This document shows, piece after piece, positions 33,024 through 42,245 of a stretch of DNA of 64,000 bases. Both the position numbers and the translations under genes were made by a program. The notes beneath the pieces were generated by a model. That model was given only the letters and a program-made list of their open reading frames with translations. It was not told where the DNA came from and did not search any database. Position 1 is the stretch's first letter; every line of letters begins with the position of its first letter. Origin of the DNA: Pseudomonas viridiflava (GTDB lineage: Bacteria > Pseudomonadota > Gammaproteobacteria > Pseudomonadales > Pseudomonadaceae); assembly GCF_900601905.1 (NCBI RefSeq), contig NZ_UWFA01000416.1:806001-870000 (forward strand), written 5' to 3'.

Positions 33024-36000
33024 ATGGCAGATCTATCGCAACGCTCACCCGATGTCCCGCAGCGACCGGGGTTGACCCCAAGCGATCTGCCCTTTGCGGT
33101 GGTCGGGATAGGCGCTTCAGCCGGTGGCTTGCTGGCTGTGCAGCGCTTTTTCGAAAACATGCCCAACGATTGCGGCATGGCCTTCGTCATCGTGTTTCAT
33201 CTATCACCCCATCACCGCAGCAGCCTCGACAAGCTGGTCGAAAAATCCACGCGGATGCCGGTCATTCAAGTCAAGGGACCGGTACCGATCGAGAAAAATC
33301 ACGTTTACGTGATCGCACCGGCCCACTATCTGTCGATGAACGACGGCTATCTGCGGGTTCGCGAGCAGGCTCAGCGCAAAGGGCCGCATACCACCATCGA
33401 TCTGTTTTTCCGCGACCTTGCCGATGTGCACAAGGAACGGTCCTTTTGCCTGGTGTTGTCGGGTACAGGCTCCGATGGCGCAGTAGGGCTGTCCAGGATC
33501 AAGGAACAAGGCGGTGTCACCATGGCGCAATTGCCCGGCGATGCCGAATACGACGGGATGCCCAAAGCCGCCATCGATACGCGGATGGTCGATTTCGTCC
33601 TGCCAGTGGTGGAAATGCCGCAAAAACTCCTCGAGTTGTGGCACAACTCGCAGCGCATCGTCTTGCCTGCGCAGGGCGATCTGGAAATCTCTGCGTTCGA
33701 ACCCGCCACGCCCGAGGCGGCGGCCGACGCGCAGCAACTGGTGCGCGACATTTTACTGAAACTGCATAAAGGCACCGGTCACGACTTTAGGCATTACAAG
33801 CGGGCTACCGTGCTGCGCCGAATCGAGCGGCGTATGCAGGTCACCGCACAACCCGACCTGCCGGCCTACTACCGATACCTGTCCAGGCACCCTCAGGAAA
33901 CCAGGGCGCTGCTGGACGACATGCTGATCGGCGTGACCAATTTCTTCCGCGACAGGGAAGCATTTGAAGCACTGGAACGCGACGTCGTGCCGCAGATATT
34001 TCTCGCCCAGCCAGACCCGAACGAGACGCCAGGAGAAATCAGAGTCTGGTCGGCGGGCACATCGACCGGGGAAGAAGCCTATTCGCTGGCGATGCTGTTC
34101 AACGATTACAAAACCGCGGTGGCCGCCGACGTGAAAGTGCAGATATTCGCCAGCGACATTGACGAGCGAGCCGTGGCCAGAGGAAGTGCCGGGGCCTATC
34201 CGCAAGCCATCGTGACCGACGTCCCGGCCACGCGTCTGCGGCAGTACTTCGTCAAAGAGGACCACCTGTTCCGGATCCGCAAGGAAATCCGCGAAACCGT
34301 GCTGTTCGCCCGGCACAGCGTGCTGTCGGACCCGCCTTTTTCGCAAATGGACCTTATCGTCTGTCGCAATCTGTTGATTTACCTCGACCGGGAAGTGCAG
34401 CGCGACGTGCTGCAGATGTTTCATTTTGCTCTCAAGCCTGGTGGTTATCTGTTTCTGGGCAGCTCCGAAACCGCCGATCTGTGCAACGATCTGTTCGTCA
34501 CCGTGGACAAGAAAAACCGCATCTTGCGCGCCAGAATCGGCGCCACGACTGCCAAGCCGAACAGGGTGCTGACGCGCGTCAATTATCAGCATCCCGCCTT
34601 CACCCCTCCGCCGCCGCTGGTCGCGACCGAGAACGTATCGGCCACTGGCGAGCTGCATCAGCGCGTGGTCGAGCAGTGCGCGTCGCCGAGCGTGATCATC
34701 AACAACGAAGCCGAGATCGTGCACATCAGTGAAGGCGTGGGCGTGCATTTGCGCCACAAGGCTGGCGAGGTGACGCGAAATCTGGTGGCGCTGGTCGCAC
34801 CGGATCTGCGCCCTGAACTTCACAGCGCCATCCTGCAGGCGCAACAGACCCGTCAACCGGTCAAGACCCGCCCGGTTCGGGTCACCCGTAACAATCATCC
34901 TTTCGTGCTGCAAATCAGCGCCCATCCGTTCCTCGACAACCAGGCGCAACTGGAGGGCTTGCTGATCGTGTTCGACGAGCAGGCCGTTGATCCGCACTCG
35001 AATCCCCAGAACCCGACATTGCCCTCGGACAACCAGATGCTCGCCAATCTGGAGCGCGAACTGCAGCGCGTCCGCCTGCAACTTCAGGAGACCATCGAGC
35101 AGTCACAGGTTTCCAGCGAAGAACTCAAGGCCTCGAATGAGGAAATGCAGGCCATCAACGAAGAGCTGCGCTCGGCGACCGAAGAGCTGGAAACCAGCAA
35201 GGAGGAGTTGCAGTCCATCAACGAAGAGCTGCTGACGGTCAATCAGGAGCTGAAGATGAAAGTCGAGGAAACCGACCAGATCAATGATTACCTGAGCAAC
35301 CTGATCTCCTCCACCGACATCGCCACGGTTTTTGTCGATCGCGAGTTGCGCATCAAATGGTTCACGCCCCGGGCAACCGATGTGTTCAGCATGCTCAATG
35401 TCGACACTGGACGCCCACTGATGGACATCACCCACCGCCTTGATTACCCCGGCATGACCGAGGATGCCCTGACGGTTTTCGAGACGCTGCATGTCATGGA
35501 ACGCGAAGTTCCCAGCGAGGATGGCCACTGGTACATCGCCCGGCTGCTGCCCTACCGGTCCAGCTCCGATCAGATCGACGGCATCGTCCTGACCTTTATC
35601 GACATCAGTAAACGACGTGCCGCCGAGGAAGAGCTGCGCCTGGGTCAGCAACGCCTGAGCCTGAATGAGCAACTGCCACGACCGGTGATCGCTGCAGGGC
35701 AAGGTGAACTGGCGAACGACAAGTTCTTCACCGTGATGACCCACGAACTCAAGCACCCTCTTAACCTGATCCAGCTCAATGCCCACGTCCTGCAACGCCT
35801 GCCGGGCGTTCGTGACCTGCCCGCAGCGGCCAGGGCCGTTGCGCTGATTCATGACGCCGTCGACCACCAGGCGCGAGTCATCGACGGCCTGATGGACGTT
35901 GCGCGGCTGCGCAGCGCCACATCGCAGCCCAGTCGTCAGCAAGCGCTGCAGGAACCGGGTCAGATACAAGCCAGGCTCGCGGACCTGTCGATCCTGTTGC

Positions 36001-36335
36001 TTGATGATGAGCCTGAAACGTCAGCGCCCATGACCCAACTGCTGGAGATGGAAGGCGCACGGATCAAGCATTTTTCTGACCCTGAGTGGGCATTGGCAGC
36101 GGCGCGAGCCAGCGATTTCGATGTGATCATTGCCAACCTCGCCAGCCTACATATCGACGGCCAGCGCTGGATAGCCGCCCTGCGCTCGCAACCACGGCAC
36201 GCGCGTACCGCCTGCATTGCGCTGGGCCGCTATGACAGCGAGCGGATCCCGGGCTTCGACAGCCAGACGACTCAACCGATTTCATATGAACAGCTGATCA
36301 CCCTGGTGTTGAGCGGCTGGCGGGATGCTCAATGA
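33024..36335 (+). CDS. CheB-CheR-PAS fusion with HisKA remnant and pseudo-receiver
   Basis: Large cytoplasmic signalling protein, 1103 residues from ATG 33024. CheB methylesterase (about 20-200): GIGASAGG, VIFHLSPHHRSSLD-like HLSPHHRS, SGTGSDGAVGL. CheR methyltransferase (about 225-500): RIERRMQV, GVTNFFRD, SAGTSTGEEAYSLAM, IFASDIDERA, CRNLLIY. A coiled coil with repeated NEE-- ELR units lies near 690-745, PAS near 755-870, then a HisKA-like helix pair with THELKHPLNLI. No HATPase domain follows. The C-terminal receiver-like domain keeps LLLDDEPE but has Asn1038 at the phosphoacceptor (IIANLAS) and Gln in place of the conserved Lys (TQPIS). Target and signal are unknown. Confidence 0.92.
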   Translation: MADLSQRSPDVPQRPGLTPSDLPFAVVGIGASAGGLLAVQRFFENMPNDCGMAFVIVFHLSPHHRSSLDKLVEKSTRMPVIQVKGPVPIEKNHVYVIAPAHYLSMNDGYLRVREQAQRKGPHTTIDLFFRDLADVHKERSFCLVLSGTGSDGAVGLSRIKEQGGVTMAQLPGDAEYDGMPKAAIDTRMVDFVLPVVEMPQKLLELWHNSQRIVLPAQGDLEISAFEPATPEAAADAQQLVRDILLKLHKGTGHDFRHYKRATVLRRIERRMQVTAQPDLPAYYRYLSRHPQETRALLDDMLIGVTNFFRDREAFEALERDVVPQIFLAQPDPNETPGEIRVWSAGTSTGEEAYSLAMLFNDYKTAVAADVKVQIFASDIDERAVARGSAGAYPQAIVTDVPATRLRQYFVKEDHLFRIRKEIRETVLFARHSVLSDPPFSQMDLIVCRNLLIYLDREVQRDVLQMFHFALKPGGYLFLGSSETADLCNDLFVTVDKKNRILRARIGATTAKPNRVLTRVNYQHPAFTPPPPLVATENVSATGELHQRVVEQCASPSVIINNEAEIVHISEGVGVHLRHKAGEVTRNLVALVAPDLRPELHSAILQAQQTRQPVKTRPVRVTRNNHPFVLQISAHPFLDNQAQLEGLLIVFDEQAVDPHSNPQNPTLPSDNQMLANLERELQRVRLQLQETIEQSQVSSEELKASNEEMQAINEELRSATEELETSKEELQSINEELLTVNQELKMKVEETDQINDYLSNLISSTDIATVFVDRELRIKWFTPRATDVFSMLNVDTGRPLMDITHRLDYPGMTEDALTVFETLHVMEREVPSEDGHWYIARLLPYRSSSDQIDGIVLTFIDISKRRAAEEELRLGQQRLSLNEQLPRPVIAAGQGELANDKFFTVMTHELKHPLNLIQLNAHVLQRLPGVRDLPAAARAVALIHDAVDHQARVIDGLMDVARLRSATSQPSRQQALQEPGQIQARLADLSILLLDDEPETSAPMTQLLEMEGARIKHFSDPEWALAAARASDFDVIIANLASLHIDGQRWIAALRSQPRHARTACIALGRYDSERIPGFDSQTTQPISYEQLITLVLSGWRDAQ

Positions 36336-36366
36336 CACTTTAAGGAATGAATGCTTGCTGATGATG

Positions 36367-36405
36367 TATTTCGCATGTTAATTAATATATTTCACATGCG
36401 AAATA
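36367..36405. promoter_or_regulatory. Probable MarR-type operator
   Basis: Perfect 11-base inverted repeat: TATTTCGCATG at 36367-36377 and CATGCGAAATA at 36395-36405, centred on an AT-rich TTAATTAA stretch. A near-identical direct repeat of the left arm (TATTTCACATG) begins at 36388, 21 bases (two turns) further on. The right end alone is an imperfect 16-base palindrome. It ends 6 bases before the ATG of the hydrolase gene that overlaps a marR gene, fitting autorepression. Confidence 0.65.
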
Positions 36406-36411
36406 ATAAAA

Positions 36412-37290
36412 ATGAACCCGACTCGACACACAACCCTCTGCCCGGACGGCAACTCCATTGAGCTGACCCTGCACCCGCCAGTCGGTGAACCCAGGGCCGT
36501 GGTGCAGATCAACCCGGCCACGGCGGTGACCGAACGGATGTACTTCGCGTTCGCCCGTTTTCTGGCTGAAAACGGCTTCGCCGTGATCACTTACAACTAC
36601 CGGGGCGTGGGTCGAAACGGACCGCACCCGAAAGACGTGAGTGCCGGTTTCACCACGTGGGCCGACAACGATGTCGAAGCCATTGCCGGCTGGGTGTCCG
36701 AACGCTATCCGGGTCTGGCTCATCTGGCGGTGGGCCACAGTTTCGGGGGGCATGCCATCGGACTGTGCGCGAGCAGCAGCAAACTTCACGCAGCGGTCAC
36801 CATTTGCTCACAGGCAGGTTGCCTGAGGTTTATCAAGCCGGGCATGGAGCGTCTGAAAGTCGCCATGCTGCTGAAGGTCATCGGCCCGCTGACGTCAACG
36901 CTGCTGGGTTATGTGCCGGGCCGCAAGCTGGGCATCGGTGAGGATCTGCCGGCCAACGTGATGCTTGAATGGTCACGCTGGACCAGCCTGCGCCACTACT
37001 TTTTCGATGACCCGTCCGTCAACGCCGCCGTCCGCTTTGCCCGCCCCTCCCTGCCCGTTCTGGCCCTGGGTTTCAACGACGACCCCTGGGCGCCAGCCGC
37101 TGCCATTGACCTGATGATGGGCCACCTGACCGGCTGCGCAGTCGAACGCCGCCAGTTCGGCCCGCAACACAGCAACGGCTCGCCGATTGGCCATCTGGGC
37201 TTCTTCCGTCAGCAACACGCCGCCACTTTGTGGCCGATCGTGACAACCTGGCTGAACGCGCAACTGCCGGACAACACTCATGACGCATGA
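36412..37290 (+). CDS. Alpha/beta hydrolase in MarR operon
   Basis: Serine hydrolase of the alpha/beta fold, 292 residues. The nucleophile elbow is VGHSFGGHAIG near residue 108; oxyanion region INPATAVTERMYFAFARFLAENGF; YNYRGVGRNGP; the catalytic His is probably in SPIGHLGFFR near the end. No signal peptide. Substrate unknown (this type is often annotated as a lipase-like or acyl hydrolase). The ATG lacks a Shine-Dalgarno site and lies right behind the dyad operator. The 3' end overlaps the marR gene by 11 bases. Confidence 0.87.
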   Translation: MNPTRHTTLCPDGNSIELTLHPPVGEPRAVVQINPATAVTERMYFAFARFLAENGFAVITYNYRGVGRNGPHPKDVSAGFTTWADNDVEAIAGWVSERYPGLAHLAVGHSFGGHAIGLCASSSKLHAAVTICSQAGCLRFIKPGMERLKVAMLLKVIGPLTSTLLGYVPGRKLGIGEDLPANVMLEWSRWTSLRHYFFDDPSVNAAVRFARPSLPVLALGFNDDPWAPAAAIDLMMGHLTGCAVERRQFGPQHSNGSPIGHLGFFRQQHAATLWPIVTTWLNAQLPDNTHDA

Positions 37291-37702
37291 CACTCGCTAC
37301 ATCTACCTGCTCAACACCGCTCAGAAAAACCTCGCCCGGCACATAGAACGACACGTCTCGAATACTACGGGCATCAGCGCCACCCAGGCCGGCGCACTGT
37401 TCGTGATCCGTGCGCAGGACGGCGCATTGAGTGGCGAGGTCGCCACCGCCCTGGACATCGCGCCCTCGGCCATGACCGGGCTGGCGGATCGAATGGTGAG
37501 ATCCGGGTTGATCGAACGTCGCGTCGATGGTCAGGACAAGCGCAGCTACCGGCTATGGTTGACGGACACAGGGCGAGAAGCCGCGCAGCAGGCAACCACC
37601 GAACTGGGTCCGCTGAATGCCAGGTTGACCGAGGCCTTTACCGAGCAGGAACTGGAAGTGGTGTCGCGCTGGCTGATCGCAGTCCGCCAGCGCTGCCAGT
37701 GA
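37280..37702 (+). CDS. MarR-family transcriptional regulator
   Basis: Winged-helix repressor of 140 residues. MarR features: HIERHVSNTTGISATQAGALF, SGEVATALDIAPSAMTGLADRMVRSGLIERR and the wing DGQDKRSYRLWLTDTGRE. Such proteins are usually dimeric and released by small aromatic or oxidised ligands. It overlaps the hydrolase gene by 11 bases. The strong dyad upstream of the hydrolase is the probable operator, so the pair is likely an autoregulated unit. Confidence 0.9.
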   Translation: MTHDTRYIYLLNTAQKNLARHIERHVSNTTGISATQAGALFVIRAQDGALSGEVATALDIAPSAMTGLADRMVRSGLIERRVDGQDKRSYRLWLTDTGREAAQQATTELGPLNARLTEAFTEQELEVVSRWLIAVRQRCQ

Positions 37703-37713
37703 TCGGGCGATGT

Positions 37714-38712
37714 TTACACCACAGTGATGACCACTTTTCCTTTGGCACGACCTTGCTCGACGTAGCGCAAGGCGTCGGCGGTCGTCGCCAGGGGAAACGA
37801 TCGGTCGATCACCGGTCTGATCGTGCCTGCCTCCACCAGCGTGACGATTTCACGCAACTGTGCACCGCTGGCGACCATGAACACAAAAGCGTAAGACACG
37901 TCGTGCCTGCGCGCTTTTCTTCGAATGCTGCTGCTCAACAGGCGCAAGACTTGCTGCAAACCCCACGACAGATTCTGCTCTCTGGCGAACTGCAAGGTCG
38001 GCGGCCCGGAGATGGAAATGAGCTGACCACCGGGTTTCAAGACCTTGAGTGACTTGTGCAGCCCGTCAGCGCCCAGACTACTGAGCACCAGGTCATAACC
38101 TTGCAACTCGTCCTCGAATTTTTGCCGGGTGTAGTCAATCACCACATCGGCGCCCAGGGCCTTGACCCACTCCACGTTCGCGGTGCTGGTGGTGGTGGCG
38201 ACAAACGCGCCCAGATGCTTGGCAAGCTGAATCGCAAAACTGCCCACGCCTCCGGAACCGGCGTGAATCAGCACTTTCTGACCTTGTTTCAATTGTGCGG
38301 TTTCCACCAGCACCTGCCAGGCGGTCAGGCCCACCAGCGGCAAAGCAGCCGCCTCTTGCATGCCAAGATTGCGAGGCTTTAACGCCAGCGCCTCCTCGCT
38401 GACGCAGATCCGCTCGGCGAAAGTGCCGATGCGCGCTTGAGGCACACGGCCGAACACCTCGTCACCGGGCTTGAAGCCGCACACGCCCGAGCCGACCCTG
38501 ATGACCACGCCGGCCAGGTCATTGCCCAATATCAGCGGCAATGCATACGGCAGGATCAGCTTGAACTCGCCGCTTCTGATTTTTGAATCGAGCAGATTGA
38601 CGCTGGCCGCATGCACCTGGACCAGCACATCGTCCGTGCCCATTTCTGGCTCGGGCACCTCGCCAATGCGCCCGGTGTTTTTGCCATAACGGTCAATAAG
38701 GAATGCCTGCAT
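37714..38712 (-). CDS. NADPH:quinone oxidoreductase-like zinc-free MDR enzyme
   Basis: Medium-chain reductase of 332 residues, quinone oxidoreductase type (no catalytic zinc ligands). N-terminal GroES-like domain: VHAASVNLLDSKIRSGEFK, LGNDLAGVVIRVGSGV, GDEVFGRVP. Nucleotide-binding domain: LIHAGSGGVGSFAIQLAKHLGAFV. The ATG at 38712 (MQAFLIDRYG) has no clear ribosome site. It ends 11 bases from the convergent marR gene and is followed upstream by an SDR gene on the same strand about 110 bases away, perhaps one operon. Confidence 0.88.
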   Translation of the reverse strand: MQAFLIDRYGKNTGRIGEVPEPEMGTDDVLVQVHAASVNLLDSKIRSGEFKLILPYALPLILGNDLAGVVIRVGSGVCGFKPGDEVFGRVPQARIGTFAERICVSEEALALKPRNLGMQEAAALPLVGLTAWQVLVETAQLKQGQKVLIHAGSGGVGSFAIQLAKHLGAFVATTTSTANVEWVKALGADVVIDYTRQKFEDELQGYDLVLSSLGADGLHKSLKVLKPGGQLISISGPPTLQFAREQNLSWGLQQVLRLLSSSIRRKARRHDVSYAFVFMVASGAQLREIVTLVEAGTIRPVIDRSFPLATTADALRYVEQGRAKGKVVITVV

Positions 38713-38821
38713 GAGGATCGGTCGCTCTGGGTGATGACGCTTGGGTGCTGACGCGTCGGGTGCTGAATAGGAAGGTGGGCTACAGGGGGGAGGATCGGGC
38801 GGTCCCTGCCCGACGACTGAG

Positions 38822-39610
38822 TTACGCCTCGACGCGATAGCGCTCGGCAACTTCAGCCTGCCTGATTTCGGCCAGCAGACCCTGGCGTGCCGACTGCAGG
38901 GCATCCCAGCGCGAACCGTCGGCCAACGGCGGAATGGTCACCGGCTCGCGACGGTCGAAACCGACCAGCGCAGCATCCACCAGATCGCCAACTTCCATGA
39001 TTTCGCTCAGGGTATTGATGTCGATACCTGCGCGCTCCCAGATTTCGGTGCGGGTGGCGGCGGGCAAGACGGCCTGCACGTAGACGCCTCTGGGTGACAA
39101 CTCCAGGCTCATGCCCTGGGACAGAAACAATACGAACGCCTTGGTCGCGCCGTAGACCGACATGCCGAACTCAGGCGCCAGCCCGACTACCGAACCGATA
39201 TTGATGATCGCACCCTCGCCCGCTTGTGCCAGGCGCGGGCTGATGGCGCTGGACAGGCGCAACAGTGCGGTGATGTTCAGCGACACCAGCAGCGCAACGT
39301 TATCGGCCGTCTGCTCAATGAACGTGCCAGACTGCGCGGCACCCGCATTGTTGACCAGAATGCCGATGCTGGCGTCATCGCGCAGGCGCGTCTCGACGGC
39401 AGCCAGATCGCTGGCCTGGGTCAAGTCGGCTGGCAGCACTTGCACGTCAACCCCGTGCGCCTGGCGTAGACGGCTGGCGAGTGCTTCAAGGCGTGTGCTG
39501 TCTCGGGCAACCAGCACAAGGTCATGGCCCCGGGCCGCGAAACGTTCGGCGTACACAGCGCCGATGCCACTGGAGGCACCGGTGATCAGAACGGAGGTAG
39601 GAGCAGTCAT
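38822..39610 (-). CDS. Short-chain dehydrogenase/reductase
   Basis: Classical SDR of 262 residues. Cofactor motif ITGASSGIGAVYAERFAARG, NNAG at about 88, INIGSVVG, and catalytic YGATKAFV. R/D residues after strand 2 (LVARDSTR) suggest NADP. The gene is divergent from a TetR regulator, with a strong dyad in the 178-base gap, so it is probably repressed by that regulator. Substrate unknown. Confidence 0.9.
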   Translation of the reverse strand: MTAPTSVLITGASSGIGAVYAERFAARGHDLVLVARDSTRLEALASRLRQAHGVDVQVLPADLTQASDLAAVETRLRDDASIGILVNNAGAAQSGTFIEQTADNVALLVSLNITALLRLSSAISPRLAQAGEGAIINIGSVVGLAPEFGMSVYGATKAFVLFLSQGMSLELSPRGVYVQAVLPAATRTEIWERAGIDINTLSEIMEVGDLVDAALVGFDRREPVTIPPLADGSRWDALQSARQGLLAEIRQAEVAERYRVEA

Positions 39611-39688
39611 GGAAGTAGTCCGGTTGAGAAGTGAGCCAGCCAGTGCAGGTGCTCCTGGCCGAGGACGAAGGGTTCGTCACGCAAGCGA

Positions 39689-39716
39689 ACTTATGATGTC
39701 GGTCATAATCATAAGT
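39689..39716. promoter_or_regulatory. Probable TetR-type operator
   Basis: Nested dyad between the divergent SDR and tetR genes. Outer 9-base arms ACTTATGAT (39689-39697) and ATCATAAGT (39708-39716); an inner TTATGA / TCATAA pair at 39691-39708 lies offset within them. Its AT content stands out. Location about 80 bases from both starts fits control of both promoters by the TetR-family protein. Confidence 0.65.
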
Positions 39717-39788
39717 GTCAACGATTTTGATTACGACCAACATCAGAGTATGCTGCGCCCATGCTTTGATAGAAGGAGGCGACACCCC

Positions 39789-40361
39789 ATGAAAATCACC
39801 AAGGCTCAATCAATTGCCAACCGGGCGCTGATTGTCGAAACCGCCTCAAGGCTGTTCCGAGAGCGTGGCTACGATGGTGTGGGCGTGGCGGATCTGATGG
39901 CGGCAGCCGGTCTGACCCAGGGCGGTTTTTACAAGCACTTCGGTTCCAAGGCCGACCTGATGGCCGAATCGGCCGCCGATGGCTTGTCGCGATCACTTGC
40001 CGCGAGCGCAGACCTGGACGCTCCCGGGTTCATCGATACCTACGTCTGCCGATCCCACCGCGATGCCCGGGACAAGGGCTGTACCCTGGCGGCACTGAGC
40101 GGTGATGCAGCACGTCAATCCAGCGCAACACAGACGACCTTTGCCAGCGGGATAGAGAACACGCTGGCGGCGCTTGAAGCCAAACAGGCGGCAGCGGCCG
40201 ATGGCCCGCCCGAGCGGGTGCGCGCCAGGATGATCAATCTGCTGGCAACGGCCATGGGCGCGGTGATGCTGTCGCGCGCCTGTCCTGACGATTCGCCGCT
40301 TGCCGATGAGATTCTCGAGGCGTGTCACACGCAGTTGATGGCGTCTTTGCGGGCTGACTGA
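39789..40361 (+). CDS. TetR-family transcriptional regulator
   Basis: Repressor of 190 residues. HTH: RALIVETASRLFRERGYDGVGVADLMAAAGLTQGGFYKHFGSKADL in segments, the usual TetR pattern of the GFYKHF type. The ligand domain has CTLAALSGDAAR, a subgroup feature. ATG at 39789 follows AAGGAGG 9 bases upstream. Divergent from an SDR gene with a dyad between; it probably represses the SDR and itself. Confidence 0.92.
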   Translation: MKITKAQSIANRALIVETASRLFRERGYDGVGVADLMAAAGLTQGGFYKHFGSKADLMAESAADGLSRSLAASADLDAPGFIDTYVCRSHRDARDKGCTLAALSGDAARQSSATQTTFASGIENTLAALEAKQAAAADGPPERVRARMINLLATAMGAVMLSRACPDDSPLADEILEACHTQLMASLRAD

Positions 40362-40409
40362 GCATGCACAGTGCTCCCTCGGGCTCTGCGCTGCATGGCT
40401 CGCCAGTCG

Positions 40410-41309
40410 TTAGCAGTTGATCGCCCTTTCCAGAAAATCGATAAACGCACGCACCTTGGCATTCAACGCCGAACGCTCGGTCACGCAGGCATGGATTTCC
40501 ATCGACTCTGATTGCGCGGCGGCCTCGCCCGATTCAAACAGCGGTCGCAGTCGACCACTATCGATCAGCGGCCTGGCGATGAATTCTGCCAGGCGGGCGA
40601 TGCCGCCGCCGTTCAGGGCAATCTGCGTCAGCATGTCGATGTCATCGCAGATGAATTGCGGGTTGACTCTGGCCTCGACGCGCTTGCCATCGACCAGAAA
40701 ATTCCACGGCAGAAAGCGCCCATCGGTGGGGTAACGAAACACCAGGCAGGCATGGTCCTGCAGATCATCGGGCGTGCCGGGCATACCGGCACGGTCCACA
40801 TAGCCAGGCGCGGCGCAGAACACGAACGGTATCGACGCAATGCGCCGCGCCACCAGCCGATCACTCAGTTGGGCATCGATGCGCAGGCTCACATCAATGC
40901 CCTCCAACCGATGATCCACGCGCCGATCAGCGCCGATCAGCTCGACAGTGATGCGCGGATAGGCCGCTTTGAACGCTGGCATGAGTGGCGCCACCACATG
41001 CCGGCCGAAGGCTGCCGTGGTCGCCACGCGAAGCGGTCCGTGTGGCTCGTTGGCAACCGACGCAGCCTGCGAGGCCAATTCAACTTCATGGGGGATGTGG
41101 CGCACCTTCTCGAAATAGCGCGCGCCGCTTTCGGTCAGCGCCATGCTGCGAGTGGTCCGGGACAACAAGCGAACCCCCAGATGGCCTTCGAGCCGCGCAA
41201 TGCTCTGGCTTACGGCCGCGGCGCTCATCCCTTGAGCACGGGCAGCGGCAGCAATGCTGCCCGCCTCCACCACACGAATGTAGGTGCTGATCAAACCAAG
41301 GATATCCAT
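40410..41309 (-). CDS. LysR-family transcriptional regulator
   Basis: LysR regulator of 299 residues. HTH near the N-terminus (YIRVVEAGSIAAAARAQGMSAAAVSQSIARLE) is shortened here to its key core AAARAQGMSAAAVSQSIARL, followed by LSRTTRSMALTESG. The co-inducer domain includes LRVATTAAFGRHVV and GIDVSLRI. This subgroup usually controls an adjacent gene. The MDILGL start at 41309 is preferred to an ATG at 41327, which has no ribosome site. Divergent from a DUF2798 gene. Confidence 0.9.
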   Translation of the reverse strand: MDILGLISTYIRVVEAGSIAAAARAQGMSAAAVSQSIARLEGHLGVRLLSRTTRSMALTESGARYFEKVRHIPHEVELASQAASVANEPHGPLRVATTAAFGRHVVAPLMPAFKAAYPRITVELIGADRRVDHRLEGIDVSLRIDAQLSDRLVARRIASIPFVFCAAPGYVDRAGMPGTPDDLQDHACLVFRYPTDGRFLPWNFLVDGKRVEARVNPQFICDDIDMLTQIALNGGGIARLAEFIARPLIDSGRLRPLFESGEAAAQSESMEIHACVTERSALNAKVRAFIDFLERAINC

Positions 41310-41433
41310 TGAAACGCGCCCGTCCATTCGTTGATTTTTATTAACAATGAATCAACCTGGCAGCCTCTACCGAGCATCCTGGCAGCCGGTTAACCTCGCC
41401 CTTCCATAACATTTATTACCAAGGGGCTCGCCC

Positions 41434-41697
41434 ATGAGTGTCAGCAATACCAGCGTCCGCCAGCGAATCCGTTTCCCCAAACGCGCAACGCCCTACATCT
41501 TTGCGCTGTACATGGCCACCATCATGGCGTTTCTCATGTGCCTGGTCATCACCCTCGCGGAGTTCGGGTTGAACGAACATTACCTGAGGAACGTGATGAA
41601 TGCCTATCAAGTGGCGATGCCGTCGGCGTTTCTGTGCGTGTTGATCGTCAGACCGATGGTGGCCCGGCTTGTGGCGTGGACCGTGCACGGCCATTGA
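41434..41697 (+). CDS. DUF2798 small membrane protein
   Basis: Inner-membrane protein of 87 residues with two helices (about 23-45 and 60-80): YIFALYMATIMAFLMCLVIT and VAMPSAFLCVLIVRPMVARLV. The pattern matches DUF2798. Function unknown; often adjacent to and controlled by a divergent LysR regulator, as here. ATG follows AAGGGGCTC. Confidence 0.82.
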   Translation: MSVSNTSVRQRIRFPKRATPYIFALYMATIMAFLMCLVITLAEFGLNEHYLRNVMNAYQVAMPSAFLCVLIVRPMVARLVAWTVHGH

Positions 41698-41786
41698 GAC
41701 ACATGGCGCATCACCCGCATTGTCGAGCATCGGCCAACCGGTCTCGGGCATAATCGCGCCCACTTTCCACAGCGGCCGACGACTAC

Positions 41787-42227
41787 GTGTTTGAGCTCAC
41801 CAGCTACCTGGGTCTATTCGTCGCCGCATTAGGCGCTGCGACGCTTCTGCCCTTGCAGTCAGAAGCCGTGCTGGTGGGCATGTTGCTCTCGCAGCACTAT
41901 CCAGTGTGGGTGCTGGTGGCGGTTGCGAGCCTGGGCAATGTGCTGGGGTCGCTGGTCAACTGGATGATCGGACGATCGATTGAGCGCTTCCGGGACAGGC
42001 GCTGGTTCCCGCTCAACCAACAGCAGCTGGACAAGGCCCAAGGGATTTACCGCCGGTTTGGGCGCTGGTCGCTGCTGGCCAGCTGGGTGCCGGTGATCGG
42101 CGACCCCATCACTCTGATTGCCGGAGTGATGCGCGAGCCGCTGTGGCGTTTTCTGTTGATCGTGACCCTCGCAAAAACCGGCCGCTATCTGCTGCTGACG
42201 GCGTTGACCCTGGGCTGGATCGCCTGA
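41787..42227 (+). CDS. YqaA-family (VTT/DedA-like) membrane protein
   Basis: Inner-membrane protein of 146 residues related to YqaA and the SNARE-associated/DedA superfamily. Signatures: AATLLPLQSEAVLVGML, SLGNVLGSLVNWMIGR and SWVPVIGDPITLIAGVMREP. The DedA relatives are lipid scramblases or flippases; the role of YqaA is not established. Start is GTG. It ends 18 bases from the convergent trmK gene. Confidence 0.88.
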   Translation: MFELTSYLGLFVAALGAATLLPLQSEAVLVGMLLSQHYPVWVLVAVASLGNVLGSLVNWMIGRSIERFRDRRWFPLNQQQLDKAQGIYRRFGRWSLLASWVPVIGDPITLIAGVMREPLWRFLLIVTLAKTGRYLLLTALTLGWIA

Positions 42228-42245
42228 AAACCGCCTCAATCCGGC

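Noticed and set aside
33753..35081. 442-codon minus-strand frame inside the CheB-CheR gene
   Set aside because: Antisense shadow of the CheR region without a recognisable product.
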